DNA of 64,000 nt from the NCBI RefSeq assembly GCF_014897675.1, contig NZ_JABUXU010000006.1, positions 1 to 64,000 on the forward strand, given 5' to 3'. Positions 40,204-50,239 of this stretch are shown piece by piece. Every line of letters starts with the position of its first letter. Within the stretch, counting starts at the first letter, position 1. The notes under the pieces were generated by a model that was not told the origin of the DNA, ran no database searches, and saw nothing but the letters and a program-made list of their open reading frames with translations. The position numbers and the translations under genes were made by a program. This DNA is from Advenella sp. FME57. Lineage in GTDB: Bacteria; Pseudomonadota; Gammaproteobacteria; Burkholderiales; Burkholderiaceae_B.

Positions 40204-40916
40204 GAATTGCGTTTGCGTGAGGAATCAATACCCAGTTGACGCAGCTTGCGATACAGGTGCGTGCGTTCCAGGCCGGTTTTTTCCGATACCCGGGTCATGC
40301 TGTGATTTTCGCGACCCAGGTGATATTCAAAATAGACGCGCTCAAATTCGTCCCGGGCATCGCGCAGTGGCTGGTCAAGTGAAATGCTGCCCAGTTGCGA
40401 CCCTTGCACCGGCGTCTCCGGCTCAGCCGCAACCTGCGTACCCTGGACCGTCGCAGCGGCAGGCGCCGCCACCGTGCCTGGTCTGGCAGCAGGTGCTGCG
40501 GCCGGCGCGCGGTTGGCGCCATTGGTTGCCGATGCCATGACCTGTTTGGCGTGCGGTCGCATCAGGCCGGCCTGCACGGTCTTGAGCAGTTTTTGCAGCG
40601 TGATGGGTTTTTCAAGAAAATCCATAGCGCCAATGCGGGTGGCTTCAACCGCAGTGTCTACTGTCGCATGCCCGCTCATCATGATGACTGGCATATCCAG
40701 CAAACCCTGGGAGCCCCATTCCTTGAGCAGGCTGACACCATCGGTATCGGGCATCCAGATATCAAGAAGCACCAGATCGGGCCGGTAGCGCAGGCGAGCG
40801 GCGCGTGCCTGCGAAGCATTCTCTGCAAGCTCTACGGTGTGACCTTCGTCGTATAAAATTTCCGACAGAAGTTCGCGTATACCAATTTCATCGTCAACCA
40901 CCAGAATTCTGGCCAT
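40200..40916 (-). CDS. NtrX-like response regulator lacking the AAA+ domain
   Basis: A 238-residue regulator. The receiver (about 1-120) has the phosphoacceptor D52 in VLLDIWMPD, the acid pair near D8-D9 and the switch lysine K103 in FLEKP. A low-complexity Ala/Pro/Val linker (about 126-180) follows. A Fis-type helix-turn-helix (about 188-230, DEFERVYFEYHL then MTRVSEKTGLERTHLYRKLRQLG) ends the protein. The receiver and HTH are NtrX-like, but the sigma-54-contacting AAA+ domain is absent, so it cannot act as an enhancer-binding activator. It sits between the kinase gene (78 bases) and trkA (overlap of four). Confidence 0.9.
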   Translation of the reverse strand: MARILVVDDEIGIRELLSEILYDEGHTVELAENASQARAARLRYRPDLVLLDIWMPDTDGVSLLKEWGSQGLLDMPVIMMSGHATVDTAVEATRIGAMDFLEKPITLQKLLKTVQAGLMRPHAKQVMASATNGANRAPAAAPAARPGTVAAPAAATVQGTQVAAEPETPVQGSQLGSISLDQPLRDARDEFERVYFEYHLGRENHSMTRVSEKTGLERTHLYRKLRQLGIDSSRKRNS

Positions 40917-40994
40917 ATCTTGTCACCTATTACTTTCTGACTGCATTTTGGTACTGATCAAAGTTCCGGGTTCAATTATAACCACGGGAATGCG

Positions 40995-43322
40995 CTAATT
41001 GCCTGTTTTCGGAGTCAGCCGCGTGAGTAATATTGAGACACGGGCTCCACCGTCCTTGCGATTGGCAATATCAATTCGGCCACCATGCTCCTCGATTATT
41101 TTACGCACAATGGGCAGTCCCAGCCCCGTACCATGCGCCTTGGTCGTGACATAGGGTTCAAAGGCCGTCTGCAATACCTTGGCAGAAAATCCACCACCTC
41201 TGTCCTCAAGTGTAATACGAATTGCCTGTCCGGCCGCGCTCTGATCCTTCTCAGACCGCGTAAGTGTGGTGCGAATGGTGATTCCGGGCTCATCGCCTTC
41301 GAGTTCCAGCTCGGCCATGGCATCGCGGGAATTGGACAGCAGGTTGTTCAGAACCTGGCGCAACTGGGTCGGGTCGGCTTCGGCCAGCGGCAGATCTGGC
41401 GCCAGGTCCAGGCGGATGTGGCGGTACAACGGCTCGTCATGATGCCCATTGCCTTCCGGATCCCAACCATACAGGATGGCCAGATCGGAAATCAATGCAT
41501 TGATGTCAACACGCTGCATTTGCGCGGGCGGCGTTCTTGCGTATTCGCGGAAATCATCCACCATTTTTTTCAGCGATGATACCTGATTGATAATGGTATT
41601 GGTCGAGCGTGCCAGGATCCCGGCATTGCGCTCGTCCAGATGCCCTTCCAGCTTCATGGCCAGGCGTTCGGCCGACAGCTGAATCGGGGTCAGCGGATTC
41701 TTGATTTCATGCGCCAGTCGTCGCGCCACTTCGCCCCAGGCGCGGGCCCGGTTAGCCGAAATCACCTCTGAAATATCGTCGAACACCACGACATAGCCCG
41801 TGGGGCGTCCGTCAATGCGCAGCCGTGTACCGCGCATCAACAAGGTAATATCGTCCGTTTCGTCGCTTTCACTACTGGTCGACAGGGTGATCTGCTCCTG
41901 CCAGTAATGGCGCTCGGACCCCACCGCAGCGTGATCGGCAAATGCCTTGCGAATCTGCCGGGTAAACTCAATCAGCGAATCGATCACTTCCAGCGGCCGC
42001 CCCGGCACTGAGCGCAGGTCGACATCCAGAATCGATTGGGCCCCTTTATTGACTGTCGTCACATTGAAGCGCTCATCAAATACGATCACCCCCGAAGACA
42101 AACCGGCCATCACACTTTCCAGATACGCATTGGAGCGCTCCAGCTGAATGCGATTGCTTTCAACCTGGCGGCGCGCTTCATCAAGCTGGCGCGTCATGGC
42201 ATTGAATGAGCGGGTCAACAGGCCAATCTCGTCCATGGCCGTGGGTTCGGGCAACGGCCGGTAGTCGCCAACAGCGACTGCCTGGGTCCCGGAAGCCAGT
42301 GTCAGCAGCGGCTTGACCAGGCGTCGCGCGATGGCCAGCGCCACGGCAATGGACGTAAACAGCGTGACCAGCAGCGCCAGCGTCAAGGTAATGCCATACA
42401 GTTTCTGGATGCCCTGGCGCGACAAGGCCAGTTCCTGATAATCCCGGAATCCCTTTTGCACCTCGTTCAAATTGCTGCCGATATTTTCCGGCACCAGTCG
42501 GGTCAGCTGCAGCAGATACGGTTCGGGCGAAGCGCCCAGGGGCGCGTCAAGCTTGAAGGAATTGGAAAACACCGGCACGATAACGCGAATGCGCAGCTGC
42601 GGGTTTTCGAAATCGGTGCCTTCGACCGCCTCGGTACGGGCATAGGAGCGCGACAGCCGCAGCTGGTTCAACACCGACACCGGCGGCATTTGCGGCAACA
42701 GGCTGCCAAACGAGGAACTGGAAAACCCGACCACCCGGCTGCCGGAGATAGTGAACACCAGGGCATCGCCCACCGTGGTATTTTCACGCAAACGGGTCAG
42801 CGCCACCGACAGTTCCTGATCGGGAACGGTCGACAGATCATCGGCCATCAGCCTGGCGCGCGACAGCAAATCGCCCACCTGGCTATCGAGCGATGCCTGC
42901 CCCAGTGTCAGGCCCGATTGCAGGGCGCTATCGACCCTGACGTTGAACCATGATTCGACCGATCGCGACATGAACTGTACGGAAAGCAGGTAGATCACCA
43001 CGCCGGGAATAATCGCCATTACCGCAAACGCCAGCGCAAAACGCGAAGTGAGTCGCGCGCCAAATTGCCTGGACCGCAGTTGCCGGATCAGGCGGAAGGT
43101 CAGCATCGAGACCCACAGGAACAACGCAAGCGCCAGCACCCCGTTGAGCAGGAGAAGCAGGTCGTACTGCTGCGCCAGTTTTGAGGAATTGCCGGTAGAG
43201 CGCACCAGCAGCCCCATCAGAACCAGGGCCGCGAGCACAGCGGCAATAAATACCAGTCGCACGACCCACTTGATCAGGGATTGGGCGCGATTGCCGAGAA
43301 TTGAAATGCGAAATTTTTCCAT
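40995..43322 (-). CDS. NtrY-like sensor histidine kinase
   Basis: A 775-residue membrane kinase. N-terminal membrane helices (about 20-45, 60-80, 95-120) and one near 310-330 enclose a periplasmic domain. A HAMP domain follows (about 330-385, RRLVKPLLTLASGTQAVAVGDY), then a PAS domain (about 400-500, SGVIVFDERFNVTTVNKGA). The phosphoacceptor histidine is in ARRLAHEIKNPLTPIQLSAERL (about H536). The ATPase part has NLLSNSRDAM, DRGGGFS and TTKAHGTGLGLPIVRKI. The layout matches NtrY. The 5' end overlaps the DUF4390 gene by 49 bases, so the start has coupled translation. Confidence 0.94.
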   Translation of the reverse strand: MEKFRISILGNRAQSLIKWVVRLVFIAAVLAALVLMGLLVRSTGNSSKLAQQYDLLLLLNGVLALALFLWVSMLTFRLIRQLRSRQFGARLTSRFALAFAVMAIIPGVVIYLLSVQFMSRSVESWFNVRVDSALQSGLTLGQASLDSQVGDLLSRARLMADDLSTVPDQELSVALTRLRENTTVGDALVFTISGSRVVGFSSSSFGSLLPQMPPVSVLNQLRLSRSYARTEAVEGTDFENPQLRIRVIVPVFSNSFKLDAPLGASPEPYLLQLTRLVPENIGSNLNEVQKGFRDYQELALSRQGIQKLYGITLTLALLVTLFTSIAVALAIARRLVKPLLTLASGTQAVAVGDYRPLPEPTAMDEIGLLTRSFNAMTRQLDEARRQVESNRIQLERSNAYLESVMAGLSSGVIVFDERFNVTTVNKGAQSILDVDLRSVPGRPLEVIDSLIEFTRQIRKAFADHAAVGSERHYWQEQITLSTSSESDETDDITLLMRGTRLRIDGRPTGYVVVFDDISEVISANRARAWGEVARRLAHEIKNPLTPIQLSAERLAMKLEGHLDERNAGILARSTNTIINQVSSLKKMVDDFREYARTPPAQMQRVDINALISDLAILYGWDPEGNGHHDEPLYRHIRLDLAPDLPLAEADPTQLRQVLNNLLSNSRDAMAELELEGDEPGITIRTTLTRSEKDQSAAGQAIRITLEDRGGGFSAKVLQTAFEPYVTTKAHGTGLGLPIVRKIIEEHGGRIDIANRKDGGARVSILLTRLTPKTGN

Positions 43323-43918
43323 GGTGTCGATAAGGCCCAGGCGCGTCCGCCCAGGGCGTCCATCTGAAAGGGCCGCGGTAAAAGAGAGGTATCCAGTTTC
43401 ATGCGAAACTGCGCTTCATAATGCTGGTCGGGATCCAGATCAGTGAACGGTCCCACAGGCCAGTTATAGATTCGTGTAATGGTTTGCAGGGCATCGTCCA
43501 GAGACATTTCCGGCACTGAATAGTCGCCCGAGGTGACGCGCCACTGACGCACCAGCGCATTGTAGGCCACACGCCAGGTTTGCGATTGATCATACACTTG
43601 CCGGTCAAACCACCACCAGCGTGGCTGCACCAGCCGGAACTCGACCGTGAAATAAAGCGGCACGCCATGCTGGGCGGCCACCTGCAACTGATGCGACAGC
43701 GGCAGCTCAACGTCGGCATTCAGGACATACCCGTCTGCCTGCTGCTGGATTTCGACGCTGTTGATCGTCGCCACGGCAGCACCGGTGCCTGCGTCAGCAT
43801 CTGCAGTGGTAGTTTGCGCGTGCAAAGCGGCGCCACCGTTGGCGGCGAGGCCCAGAAGCACGATCAGCGCAAGCCTGAGAATAAATGCAATTGACATGGA
43901 AACGGGCTGGGTTTTCAT
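43274..43918 (-). CDS. DUF4390 domain protein, exported
   Basis: A 214-residue protein from the chosen start MKTQPVSMSIAF. A signal peptide or anchor (about 8-35, LRLALIVLLGLAANGGAALHAQ) is followed by the DUF4390 domain (about 48-210), with EIQQQADGYVLNADVELPLSHQLQ and VEFRLVQPRWWWFDRQVYDQSQTWRVAYNAL as clear marks. The function of the family is unknown. The gene is habitually placed between rsmB and ntrY in betaproteobacteria, as here, and probably serves the kinase. A longer frame reaches 44350, but its extra part is rich in Cys, Pro and Arg and looks non-coding. The 3' end overlaps ntrY by 49 bases. Confidence 0.8.
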   Translation of the reverse strand: MKTQPVSMSIAFILRLALIVLLGLAANGGAALHAQTTTADADAGTGAAVATINSVEIQQQADGYVLNADVELPLSHQLQVAAQHGVPLYFTVEFRLVQPRWWWFDRQVYDQSQTWRVAYNALVRQWRVTSGDYSVPEMSLDDALQTITRIYNWPVGPFTDLDPDQHYEAQFRMKLDTSLLPRPFQMDALGGRAWALSTPWKNFAFQFSAIAPNP

Positions 43919-44018
43919 CCGGAATAGGTCATTGGGGTTGGCAGCACCGGCGCTTGCGGTGCCCCTATAATACCCCAACCCAACCGGCGCGGGCGACTTA
44001 ACCGCCCGCGCCGGGCGT

Positions 44019-45362
44019 TCAGCCCTGTTTGCGCAGCAATGAATAGAAAAACCCATCATGCTCCTGTCCCTGCCCGGGCAATAGCTGGCCGGGTGATGGC
44101 AGTGCGACGGCGCCCTCAAGCGCCTGCTGCATCCATTGGTCCTGCTCAATCCCTTCCTGCGGAAAGACCGAACACGTGACGTATAGCAAAGTCCCGCCGG
44201 GCTTGAGTGTTTGCCACAGGGCAGAAACAATACGTCGTTGCAGTGCGACAGTGTCGGCAATATCCTGTTCGTGGCGCAGCCACCTGATATCGGGATGCCG
44301 ACGCACGATCCCGGATGCGGTGCAAGGCACATCGGCAAGAATGGCGTCAAAAGGCTGCGTGTCCCACCACGATTTCAAATCAATCGCATTGCCGGCACGC
44401 AGCACCACACCCTCATCATTCAAATCGAGCCGCTGCAGGTTCGAGGCTACCCGTTCCAGACGACCCTGGTCGATATCCAGCGCAGTCAGCTGCAGCCGGG
44501 CCTGCATCAACAGGCCAGCCGTTTTGCCGCCCGGCGCGGCGCAGGCGTCCAGCACCCGCATACCATCAGTGACCGGCAATAGCTGGGAGGCCAATTGCGC
44601 ACCCGCATCCTGCACCAGCCACCACCCTTCTTCGAATCCGGGGATTTTGGCCACCGGCAGCGGCTGATCCAGAATCACGCCATGATCCCCGATAGCCGAA
44701 GCAGAAATGTCTTGCGCCTGCAGCACCGCCAGCAGGGCTTCCCGGCTGGTTTTGCGTGTATTGACGCGAAGAGTGAGCGGCCCCGGCTGAAAGCTGCTGG
44801 CCAGTATCGCTTCCCATTGCGCCGGATACGCCTGGCGAACCCGGCCGATCCACCACTTGGGGAAACCCCAGCGCACATTGCTACGGCGATATGCTTGCTC
44901 CAGCAGCGCTTCGCGCTCCCGTTCAAAACGTCGCAAGCAGGCGTTGATCAGCCCCTTGAAGCCGGCCGTTTTGCGGTCCAGGCCGGCGGCAGCCACTGCC
45001 TGACTGACCAGTGTATAGGCCTCATAGACCGGCACCCGCGGGTTGTCGCGCACTTCGCGCTCGTCTATTGACAGCAGGGACAAGGCGGTGATCAGCAGAC
45101 TGTCCGCCAGCGAATTGGGCGGACTACGATCCAGGAGCAGATCTGCCAGCGCATGCCCGCGGGCCAGCTGGCGCATGACATAAAATGACAGTGATTGGAC
45201 CGCCGCGCGCCGACTTGCCGGCTCGGCATTCAGTATGTCGGTCAGGGAACGGCCTTCGCCGACTGCCTGCACTGCGTATGCTGTTGCCAGCAAAAGCTCG
45301 CTTAAGGGCGGAGTGACCGACGCCGCTTGCGGCGAGATGGAGGGCTGGACAGGACTAGTCAT
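44019..45362 (-). CDS. rsmB: 16S rRNA (cytosine(967)-C(5))-methyltransferase RsmB
   Basis: A 447-residue enzyme. The N-terminal NusB-like RNA-binding domain (about 1-160) is followed by the methyltransferase core. The SAM motif is VLDACAAPGGKTAGLL. The two catalytic cysteines are in DVPCTASGIVRRHPD and YVTCSVFPQEG. The start at 45362 (MTSPVQPS) has a G-rich site about 8 bases upstream; the longer frame to 45497 is not needed. The length is near E. coli (429). It is first in the run with DUF4390 and the two-component pair. Confidence 0.95.
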   Translation of the reverse strand: MTSPVQPSISPQAASVTPPLSELLLATAYAVQAVGEGRSLTDILNAEPASRRAAVQSLSFYVMRQLARGHALADLLLDRSPPNSLADSLLITALSLLSIDEREVRDNPRVPVYEAYTLVSQAVAAAGLDRKTAGFKGLINACLRRFEREREALLEQAYRRSNVRWGFPKWWIGRVRQAYPAQWEAILASSFQPGPLTLRVNTRKTSREALLAVLQAQDISASAIGDHGVILDQPLPVAKIPGFEEGWWLVQDAGAQLASQLLPVTDGMRVLDACAAPGGKTAGLLMQARLQLTALDIDQGRLERVASNLQRLDLNDEGVVLRAGNAIDLKSWWDTQPFDAILADVPCTASGIVRRHPDIRWLRHEQDIADTVALQRRIVSALWQTLKPGGTLLYVTCSVFPQEGIEQDQWMQQALEGAVALPSPGQLLPGQGQEHDGFFYSLLRKQG

Positions 45363-45902
45363 TGACTGAAATCCCCGAGCATAAAAAATTGACTGTGCAT
45401 ATACACCGTTAGTGAGCGAAAATGGTAAAATTGCCTGATTATTCATTGCGATAGCAAGCAACCGGCAGCAGATGGCGGACTGGAAGAGCAAAAACAAGGC
45501 TTGGCGGTTCCCGGTGTTCTGCCAGAAATACGGTCTCTTTTGTAAGCGTTACCGGCCAACCGGCTTCCAATGCGCGCAATAGCCCCTGCCCTGCAACCCC
45601 CGTACTGTAAGTTAAGAATACAGCAGGACAGGCAAAACCGGCAGCGCCAGCGGCCTTGCTGCTGTTTTTGGGGCAAATGGCTCAAGCGCCTGTCAACCTG
45701 GCTGCCGGCCGTATAAACCAGGCAAAAACGTGTTGATAGGCGCCGTGCCTTTACCGAAACAGGGCCGGCAACAGAATCCGTTTCGATCTGCCGCAAGAAT
45801 AAACCGGACGCCTCGGGATACGGTATTTTACTGCCCATACCCCATTAGGTCGCGTTGCTTCCCATTGTTTCGTATTTATTCTCTATATTTTAAAGGTTTT
45901 CT
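45363..45902. other. Divergent spacer between rsmB and rimO
   Basis: These 540 bases hold no gene I can support. A 36-codon plus-strand frame (45472-45582, MADWKSKNKAWRF) has no ribosome site. The right end must carry the rimO promoter; TTGCTT (45857-45862) and TATTCT (45879-45884) 16 bases apart is one candidate. AAAGG lies 7 bases before the rimO ATG. Confidence 0.45.
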
Positions 45903-47231
45903 ATGTCCGCTCCCCGCGTTGGCTTTGTCAGTCTGGGCTGCCCGAAGGCACTCGTTGACTCTGAACGCATCCTGACCCAGTTGCGCACTGAAGGTTATGA
46001 TATTTCTCCCTCCTATGAAGGCGCCGACGTGGTCGTGGTCAACACCTGTGGCTTCATCGACAGCGCCAAGGCCGAATCGCTTGACGCGATCGGCGAGGCG
46101 ATCTCCGCCAACGGCAAGGTTATCGTGACCGGCTGTATGGGCGTGGAGGAACAGGTCATTCGCCAGGTCCATCCTCGCGTGCTTTCCGTGACCGGTCCCC
46201 AGCAATATGAAGAAGTGGTCCGTGCCGTCCATGAGGTCGTCCCTCCCTCGCTCGACCATGACCCTTATGTAGACCTGGTGCCGCCACAAGGCATCAAGCT
46301 GACGCCCAGGCATTATGCCTATTTGAAGATTTCCGAAGGCTGCAACCATCGCTGCAGCTTCTGTATCATCCCGTCCATGCGCGGTGACCTGGTCAGCCGC
46401 CCGGTGGGCGACGTGCTGCAAGAGGCACAACGTCTGGCCAATGCGGGCGTCAAAGAACTGCTGGTCATTTCGCAGGATACCAGCGCCTACGGCGTAGACA
46501 TCAAATACCGTAGCGGTTTCTGGAACGGACGCCCGGTGCGCACCCGCATGACCGAACTGTGCGAGGCCCTGTCCGAACTGGGTATCTGGGTGCGTCTGCA
46601 TTACGTTTATCCTTACCCCAGCGTTGATGAAGTGATCCCGCTGATGGCCCAAGGCAAAATCCTGCCGTATCTTGATATCCCGTTCCAGCATGCCAGTCCC
46701 AAAGTCCTCAAGGCAATGAAACGCCCTGCCTTTGAAGACCGCACGCTGGCGCGCATTCACAAATGGCGCGAAACCTGTCCCGACCTGACCATCCGTTCCA
46801 CCTTTATTGTGGGATTCCCTGGCGAAACAGAGGAAGACTTCCAGTATTTGCTTAACTGGATGACAGAGGCACAGCTGGATCGCGTGGGCTGCTTCCAGTA
46901 TTCACCGGTAGAGGGCGCACCCGCCAACGCATTGGGCGATCATGTGCCCGATGACGTCAAGCAGGATCGCTGGGAGCGCTTCATGGCTCACCAGCAGGGT
47001 ATTTCCACCGCCCGGCTGGCACGCAAGGTAGGACGTGAAATTGACGTTCTGATCGACGAAATCGATGAAGATGGCGATGCCGTGGGCCGCTCTCACGCAG
47101 ATGCGCCGGAGATCGACGGCTGTGTGTTTATCAGCAGCCCTGAAAAACTGCAGGCTGGCCAGATTGTGCGCTGTACCGTGACTGACAGCAACGAATACGA
47201 TCTGTGGGCCGATCATAAACCGCTATCTTGA
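45903..47231 (+). CDS. rimO: Ribosomal protein uS12 methylthiotransferase RimO
   Basis: A 442-residue radical-SAM enzyme that adds a methylthio group to the aspartate D89 of ribosomal protein S12. The N-terminal UPF0004 domain (about 5-120) carries [22 protein letters not shown] and VTGCMG, whose cysteines bind the auxiliary cluster. The radical-SAM motif is CNHRCSFC near residue 147. A C-terminal TRAM domain (about 370-440) includes [27 protein letters not shown]-type residues. The RimO-specific pattern [10 protein letters not shown] separates it from MiaB. Length matches the family (about 440). Confidence 0.96.
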   Translation: MSAPRVGFVSLGCPKALVDSERILTQLRTEGYDISPSYEGADVVVVNTCGFIDSAKAESLDAIGEAISANGKVIVTGCMGVEEQVIRQVHPRVLSVTGPQQYEEVVRAVHEVVPPSLDHDPYVDLVPPQGIKLTPRHYAYLKISEGCNHRCSFCIIPSMRGDLVSRPVGDVLQEAQRLANAGVKELLVISQDTSAYGVDIKYRSGFWNGRPVRTRMTELCEALSELGIWVRLHYVYPYPSVDEVIPLMAQGKILPYLDIPFQHASPKVLKAMKRPAFEDRTLARIHKWRETCPDLTIRSTFIVGFPGETEEDFQYLLNWMTEAQLDRVGCFQYSPVEGAPANALGDHVPDDVKQDRWERFMAHQQGISTARLARKVGREIDVLIDEIDEDGDAVGRSHADAPEIDGCVFISSPEKLQAGQIVRCTVTDSNEYDLWADHKPLS

Positions 47232-47244
47232 TTGTGATTTACAG

Positions 47245-47883
47245 ATGAAGTCTCTGCCTTATCAGTTGCTGGCCTTTGATTTTGATGGCACGCTGGCCGA
47301 TACTCTGCCGTGGTTTGATACGGTGCTGGCCAGCGTGGCGCAAAAATACGGGTTTCGCAACCCGGCCGAAGACGAGAAGGAACAGTTGCGGCACCGCGAT
47401 GTGCGCCATATCCTGAGCACACTGGATATCCCCTTCTGGAAGGCGCCCGCCATTCTCATGGAATTTCGCCAGCGCATGCAGGAGGCCTCGCCGGATGTGC
47501 ATCTGTTTGAAGGCATAGAGCAGGCCCTGGCTGCACTCAAGCACGCCGGCTACCAGATCGCCGTCCTGAGCTCGAACAGTGAAATCAATGTGCGTCGCAC
47601 ATTGGGCAGGGCGACCGAGTTCATCGACCAGTATCGCTGCGGCAGCGACCTGTTCGGCAAAGCATCCAGGCTCAAGACCCTGTACCGTCAGACCGGCTGC
47701 ACGCCCGAAACCTGTTTGCTGATTGGCGATGAAATCCGCGACATCGACGCCGCGCGCGAATCGGGCTGTCATGCCGCCAGCGTGGCGTGGGGCTATAACC
47801 ATCCCGAGGTGTTGTCTGCAAAAGGACCACAGTTTCTGTTTTGCACGCCGGATGATATCCAGGCCCAGTTACTGCCAGCTTAA
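47245..47883 (+). CDS. HAD-family hydrolase, phosphoglycolate phosphatase-like
   Basis: A 212-residue phosphatase. Motif I is FDFDGTLADT (nucleophile about D12). Motif II is the serine in IAVLSSNSE. The lysine of motif III lies in LFGKASRLK, and motif IV is IGDEIRDIDAARESG. The helical cap lies between residues 18 and 90. It is close to Gph-like enzymes, but the substrate cannot be told. It starts 13 bases after rimO on the same strand, so the two are likely co-transcribed. Confidence 0.88.
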   Translation: MKSLPYQLLAFDFDGTLADTLPWFDTVLASVAQKYGFRNPAEDEKEQLRHRDVRHILSTLDIPFWKAPAILMEFRQRMQEASPDVHLFEGIEQALAALKHAGYQIAVLSSNSEINVRRTLGRATEFIDQYRCGSDLFGKASRLKTLYRQTGCTPETCLLIGDEIRDIDAARESGCHAASVAWGYNHPEVLSAKGPQFLFCTPDDIQAQLLPA

Positions 47884-47988
47884 CGGCCTATAACGGACCC
47901 ATAGCGTACCTACAATAACCCCAAACAACACGGCGCATGTTCCAGGCGCGCGCATCGCTCGCGGGCTGACCCGTGCAAGGCTCGGGGA

Positions 47989-48954
47989 TCAGCCCTGTGG
48001 CAGCTTCCACCCCGTGACAAAAACCGCGACAGGCTGACGCTTGCCGCCCGCTTTCTGCAATTGCAATAGCCGCAGTGTGCCATTACCTGTAGCGATATCA
48101 ATGCCCTCGGGGGTAACGGCCAGCACCTGCCCGGGCGCTGCCGAAGCAGAAGCCCCCGCGGCACCGGCCTCAAGCGCACAGGCATCCCACACCTTGACCG
48201 GGCTATCGATCCCCGGCAGCATCACGCTGGCCCCCGGTGCAGGGTTAAATGCGCGGATACGGCGCGCCAGCGTAACGGCATCCTCTGATAAGTCCAGCGC
48301 CGCTTCGCGTTTGTCCAGTTTGGCGGCATACGTGACACCGGCCTGTGGCTGCGGGCTTGAGTGCAGCACGCCGTCCTTATCCAATGTCTGCAGCACCGCG
48401 ACAATTTGCCGCGCGCCCATCACAGCCAGTTCATCATGCAGTTGCGTGGCATTCTGGTCCACAATGGGAAGGGTTTCGCTGGCAATGACATTGCCCGTGT
48501 CCAGGCCAGCATCCATCTGCATGATCGCAATGCCGGTCTGGCTGTCGCCGGCTTCGATCGCCCGTTGGATGGGCGCCGCGCCGCGCCAGCGCGGCAACAG
48601 ACTGGCATGGATATTCAGACAGCCATAGCGAGGCAGATCCAGGACCCACTGCGGCAAGATCAGGCCGTAGGCGGCCACCACCATGACGTCGGGCTGCAGC
48701 GCTTGCAGCGTCTGGCGGGCACTGGCGGCCTCGTCGGGATACTTGCCATCCAGGCGCAGACTGACAGGCTGGATCACAGGAATATTATCTGCAACCGCCT
48801 GCTGCTTGACCGGACTGGGCGTCAGTTTCATCCCCCGGCCCGCAGGACGATCAGGCTGCGTCATAACCAGAGGAACTGAAAACCCTGCCTGCACAATGGC
48901 GGCCAGCGCCTGGCGCGCAAATTCGGGCGTTCCCGCAAAAACAACATTCAGCAT
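47989..48954 (-). CDS. fmt: Methionyl-tRNA formyltransferase
   Basis: A 321-residue enzyme that formylates initiator Met-tRNA with 10-formyl-THF. It has [16 protein letters not shown] at the start, the folate-site phrase [22 protein letters not shown], and the C-terminal tRNA-binding domain (about 210-315, starting near [15 protein letters not shown]). The start at 48954 (MLNVVF) is chosen by family match; the longer frame to 49032 runs into the divergent gene. In many bacteria it follows def directly; here the two are about 5 kb apart and on opposite strands. Confidence 0.96.
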   Translation of the reverse strand: MLNVVFAGTPEFARQALAAIVQAGFSVPLVMTQPDRPAGRGMKLTPSPVKQQAVADNIPVIQPVSLRLDGKYPDEAASARQTLQALQPDVMVVAAYGLILPQWVLDLPRYGCLNIHASLLPRWRGAAPIQRAIEAGDSQTGIAIMQMDAGLDTGNVIASETLPIVDQNATQLHDELAVMGARQIVAVLQTLDKDGVLHSSPQPQAGVTYAAKLDKREAALDLSEDAVTLARRIRAFNPAPGASVMLPGIDSPVKVWDACALEAGAAGASASAAPGQVLAVTPEGIDIATGNGTLRLLQLQKAGGKRQPVAVFVTGWKLPQG

Positions 48955-49030
48955 AATCGTGATACTTGGAAAGTGATGGACAATTGAGTAGCATACCTCA
49001 AAGACGCTTTTATTTTCAGCCCCAACCGAC

Positions 49031-50008
49031 ATGACCCATCAACATGATCATTCTGCGGTACCTGCGCGCCGGCTTGCCTCCTACCAGGCATCAGAGCTTG
49101 TCGCAGAAAGCGAACGCTCGCAGGTAGCCCGGCGCAGCACCTGGGTCAGCGTCGCCGTCAATATCATCCTTGTGATATTCCAGATCATTGTGGGCGTGTT
49201 CGCCCAATCTCAGGCGTTGATTGCAGATGCCATTCATTCACTGTCCGACATTTTTTCCGATTTTGTGGTGCTGTTTGCCAATCGTCATGCCGCCAGGGCG
49301 GCCGATGCCGGCCACCCCTTTGGGCACCGCCGTTTTGAGACCATCGCATCGTTGGCCATCGGGCTGATCATGCTTGGGGTGGGGCTGGCCATGGTATGGA
49401 GCGCGGGGCTGCGCCTGACCGACCCGTCAACGATCCCCACCGTGCATATGAGCGCGCTGTTTGTCGCAATCAGCGTGCTCATGGCCAAGGAACTACTGTT
49501 TCGCTATATGTTGAATCAAGCGCAGCGCGTGCGCTCTGCCCTGCTGGTCGCCAATGCCTGGCATGCGCGCTCGGATGCAGCATCATCGCTGGTTGTCGGC
49601 ATCGGGATTCTGGCAAACATTGCCGGGTTTCCCATGGCCGATCCGCTTGCCGCGCTGCTGGTGGGCGCCATGATTGCGCGCATGGGCGGCAAGTTCTCAC
49701 TGCGGGCACTGAGCGATCTTGCCGATCACGCCGTGGACGACGAAATCGAACAACAGATTCGCCAGGCCTTGCATGACACGCCCAATCTGCAAGGGTTTCA
49801 TGATCTGAAGACGCGCAAGAGCGGCGACATGGTTCTGGTCGAAGTGCATCTTGAATTTCCTTCGGACATGACGATCCTGGCGGCGCATGACATTTCCGAA
49901 CTGGCCTGCGCGCGTATTATGCAGATCGACGATATTTTGCAGGTGACGACGCACTTTGATCCGGTGACGGTCGCTCCCGCGGACACTGGCCGCGAGGTCA
50001 ATAAATAA
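49031..50008 (+). CDS. Cation diffusion facilitator (CDF) metal exporter
   Basis: A 325-residue inner-membrane transporter with about six membrane helices (about 40-62, 70-85, 105-125, 140-155, 175-195, 205-215) and a cytoplasmic C-terminal ferredoxin-like domain (about 235-310). The metal tetrad is two HxxxD pairs: [11 protein letters not shown] near residue 62 and [11 protein letters not shown] near residue 178. The histidine in the first pair favours zinc over iron or manganese. The His-rich start MTHQHDHS may also bind metal. The ATG is 76 bases from that of divergent fmt, so promoters overlap. No regulator is beside it. Confidence 0.92.
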   Translation: MTHQHDHSAVPARRLASYQASELVAESERSQVARRSTWVSVAVNIILVIFQIIVGVFAQSQALIADAIHSLSDIFSDFVVLFANRHAARAADAGHPFGHRRFETIASLAIGLIMLGVGLAMVWSAGLRLTDPSTIPTVHMSALFVAISVLMAKELLFRYMLNQAQRVRSALLVANAWHARSDAASSLVVGIGILANIAGFPMADPLAALLVGAMIARMGGKFSLRALSDLADHAVDDEIEQQIRQALHDTPNLQGFHDLKTRKSGDMVLVEVHLEFPSDMTILAAHDISELACARIMQIDDILQVTTHFDPVTVAPADTGREVNK

Positions 50009-50239
50009 GAGATACTGAACGCCGGATATTACGCGTATACATTGTGCGGCGGCATTGGCCCATGCCTTGCAGCCACCAGATCGGGTTTGCTACTTTTGTC
50101 AGTGACAGCAGGCGCAATGATAGACGCCAACCGCGTTTTGACATAGCGGCCGGTGCCAATTGCGATCGTTATATTCGTCAGCAGAAACGCCTGACCGGTA
50201 CAACGTCAGTAAGCATTGTCCGCCCGGCCCTGGCATGCA

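Noticed and set aside
43919-44350. N-terminal extension of the DUF4390 protein
   Set aside because: The extra 144 residues are rich in Cys, Arg, Pro and His with no domain pattern. The segment before 43918 overlaps the rsmB side and has no ribosome site, whereas the signal peptide begins just after 43918.
45472-45582. 36-codon frame in the rsmB-rimO spacer
   Set aside because: No ribosome site, no recognisable pattern and no promoter directly ahead.
45443-45838. 131-codon minus-strand frame in the rsmB-rimO spacer
   Set aside because: Composition is Arg/Cys/Ser-rich and atypical; it looks like a chance open frame.
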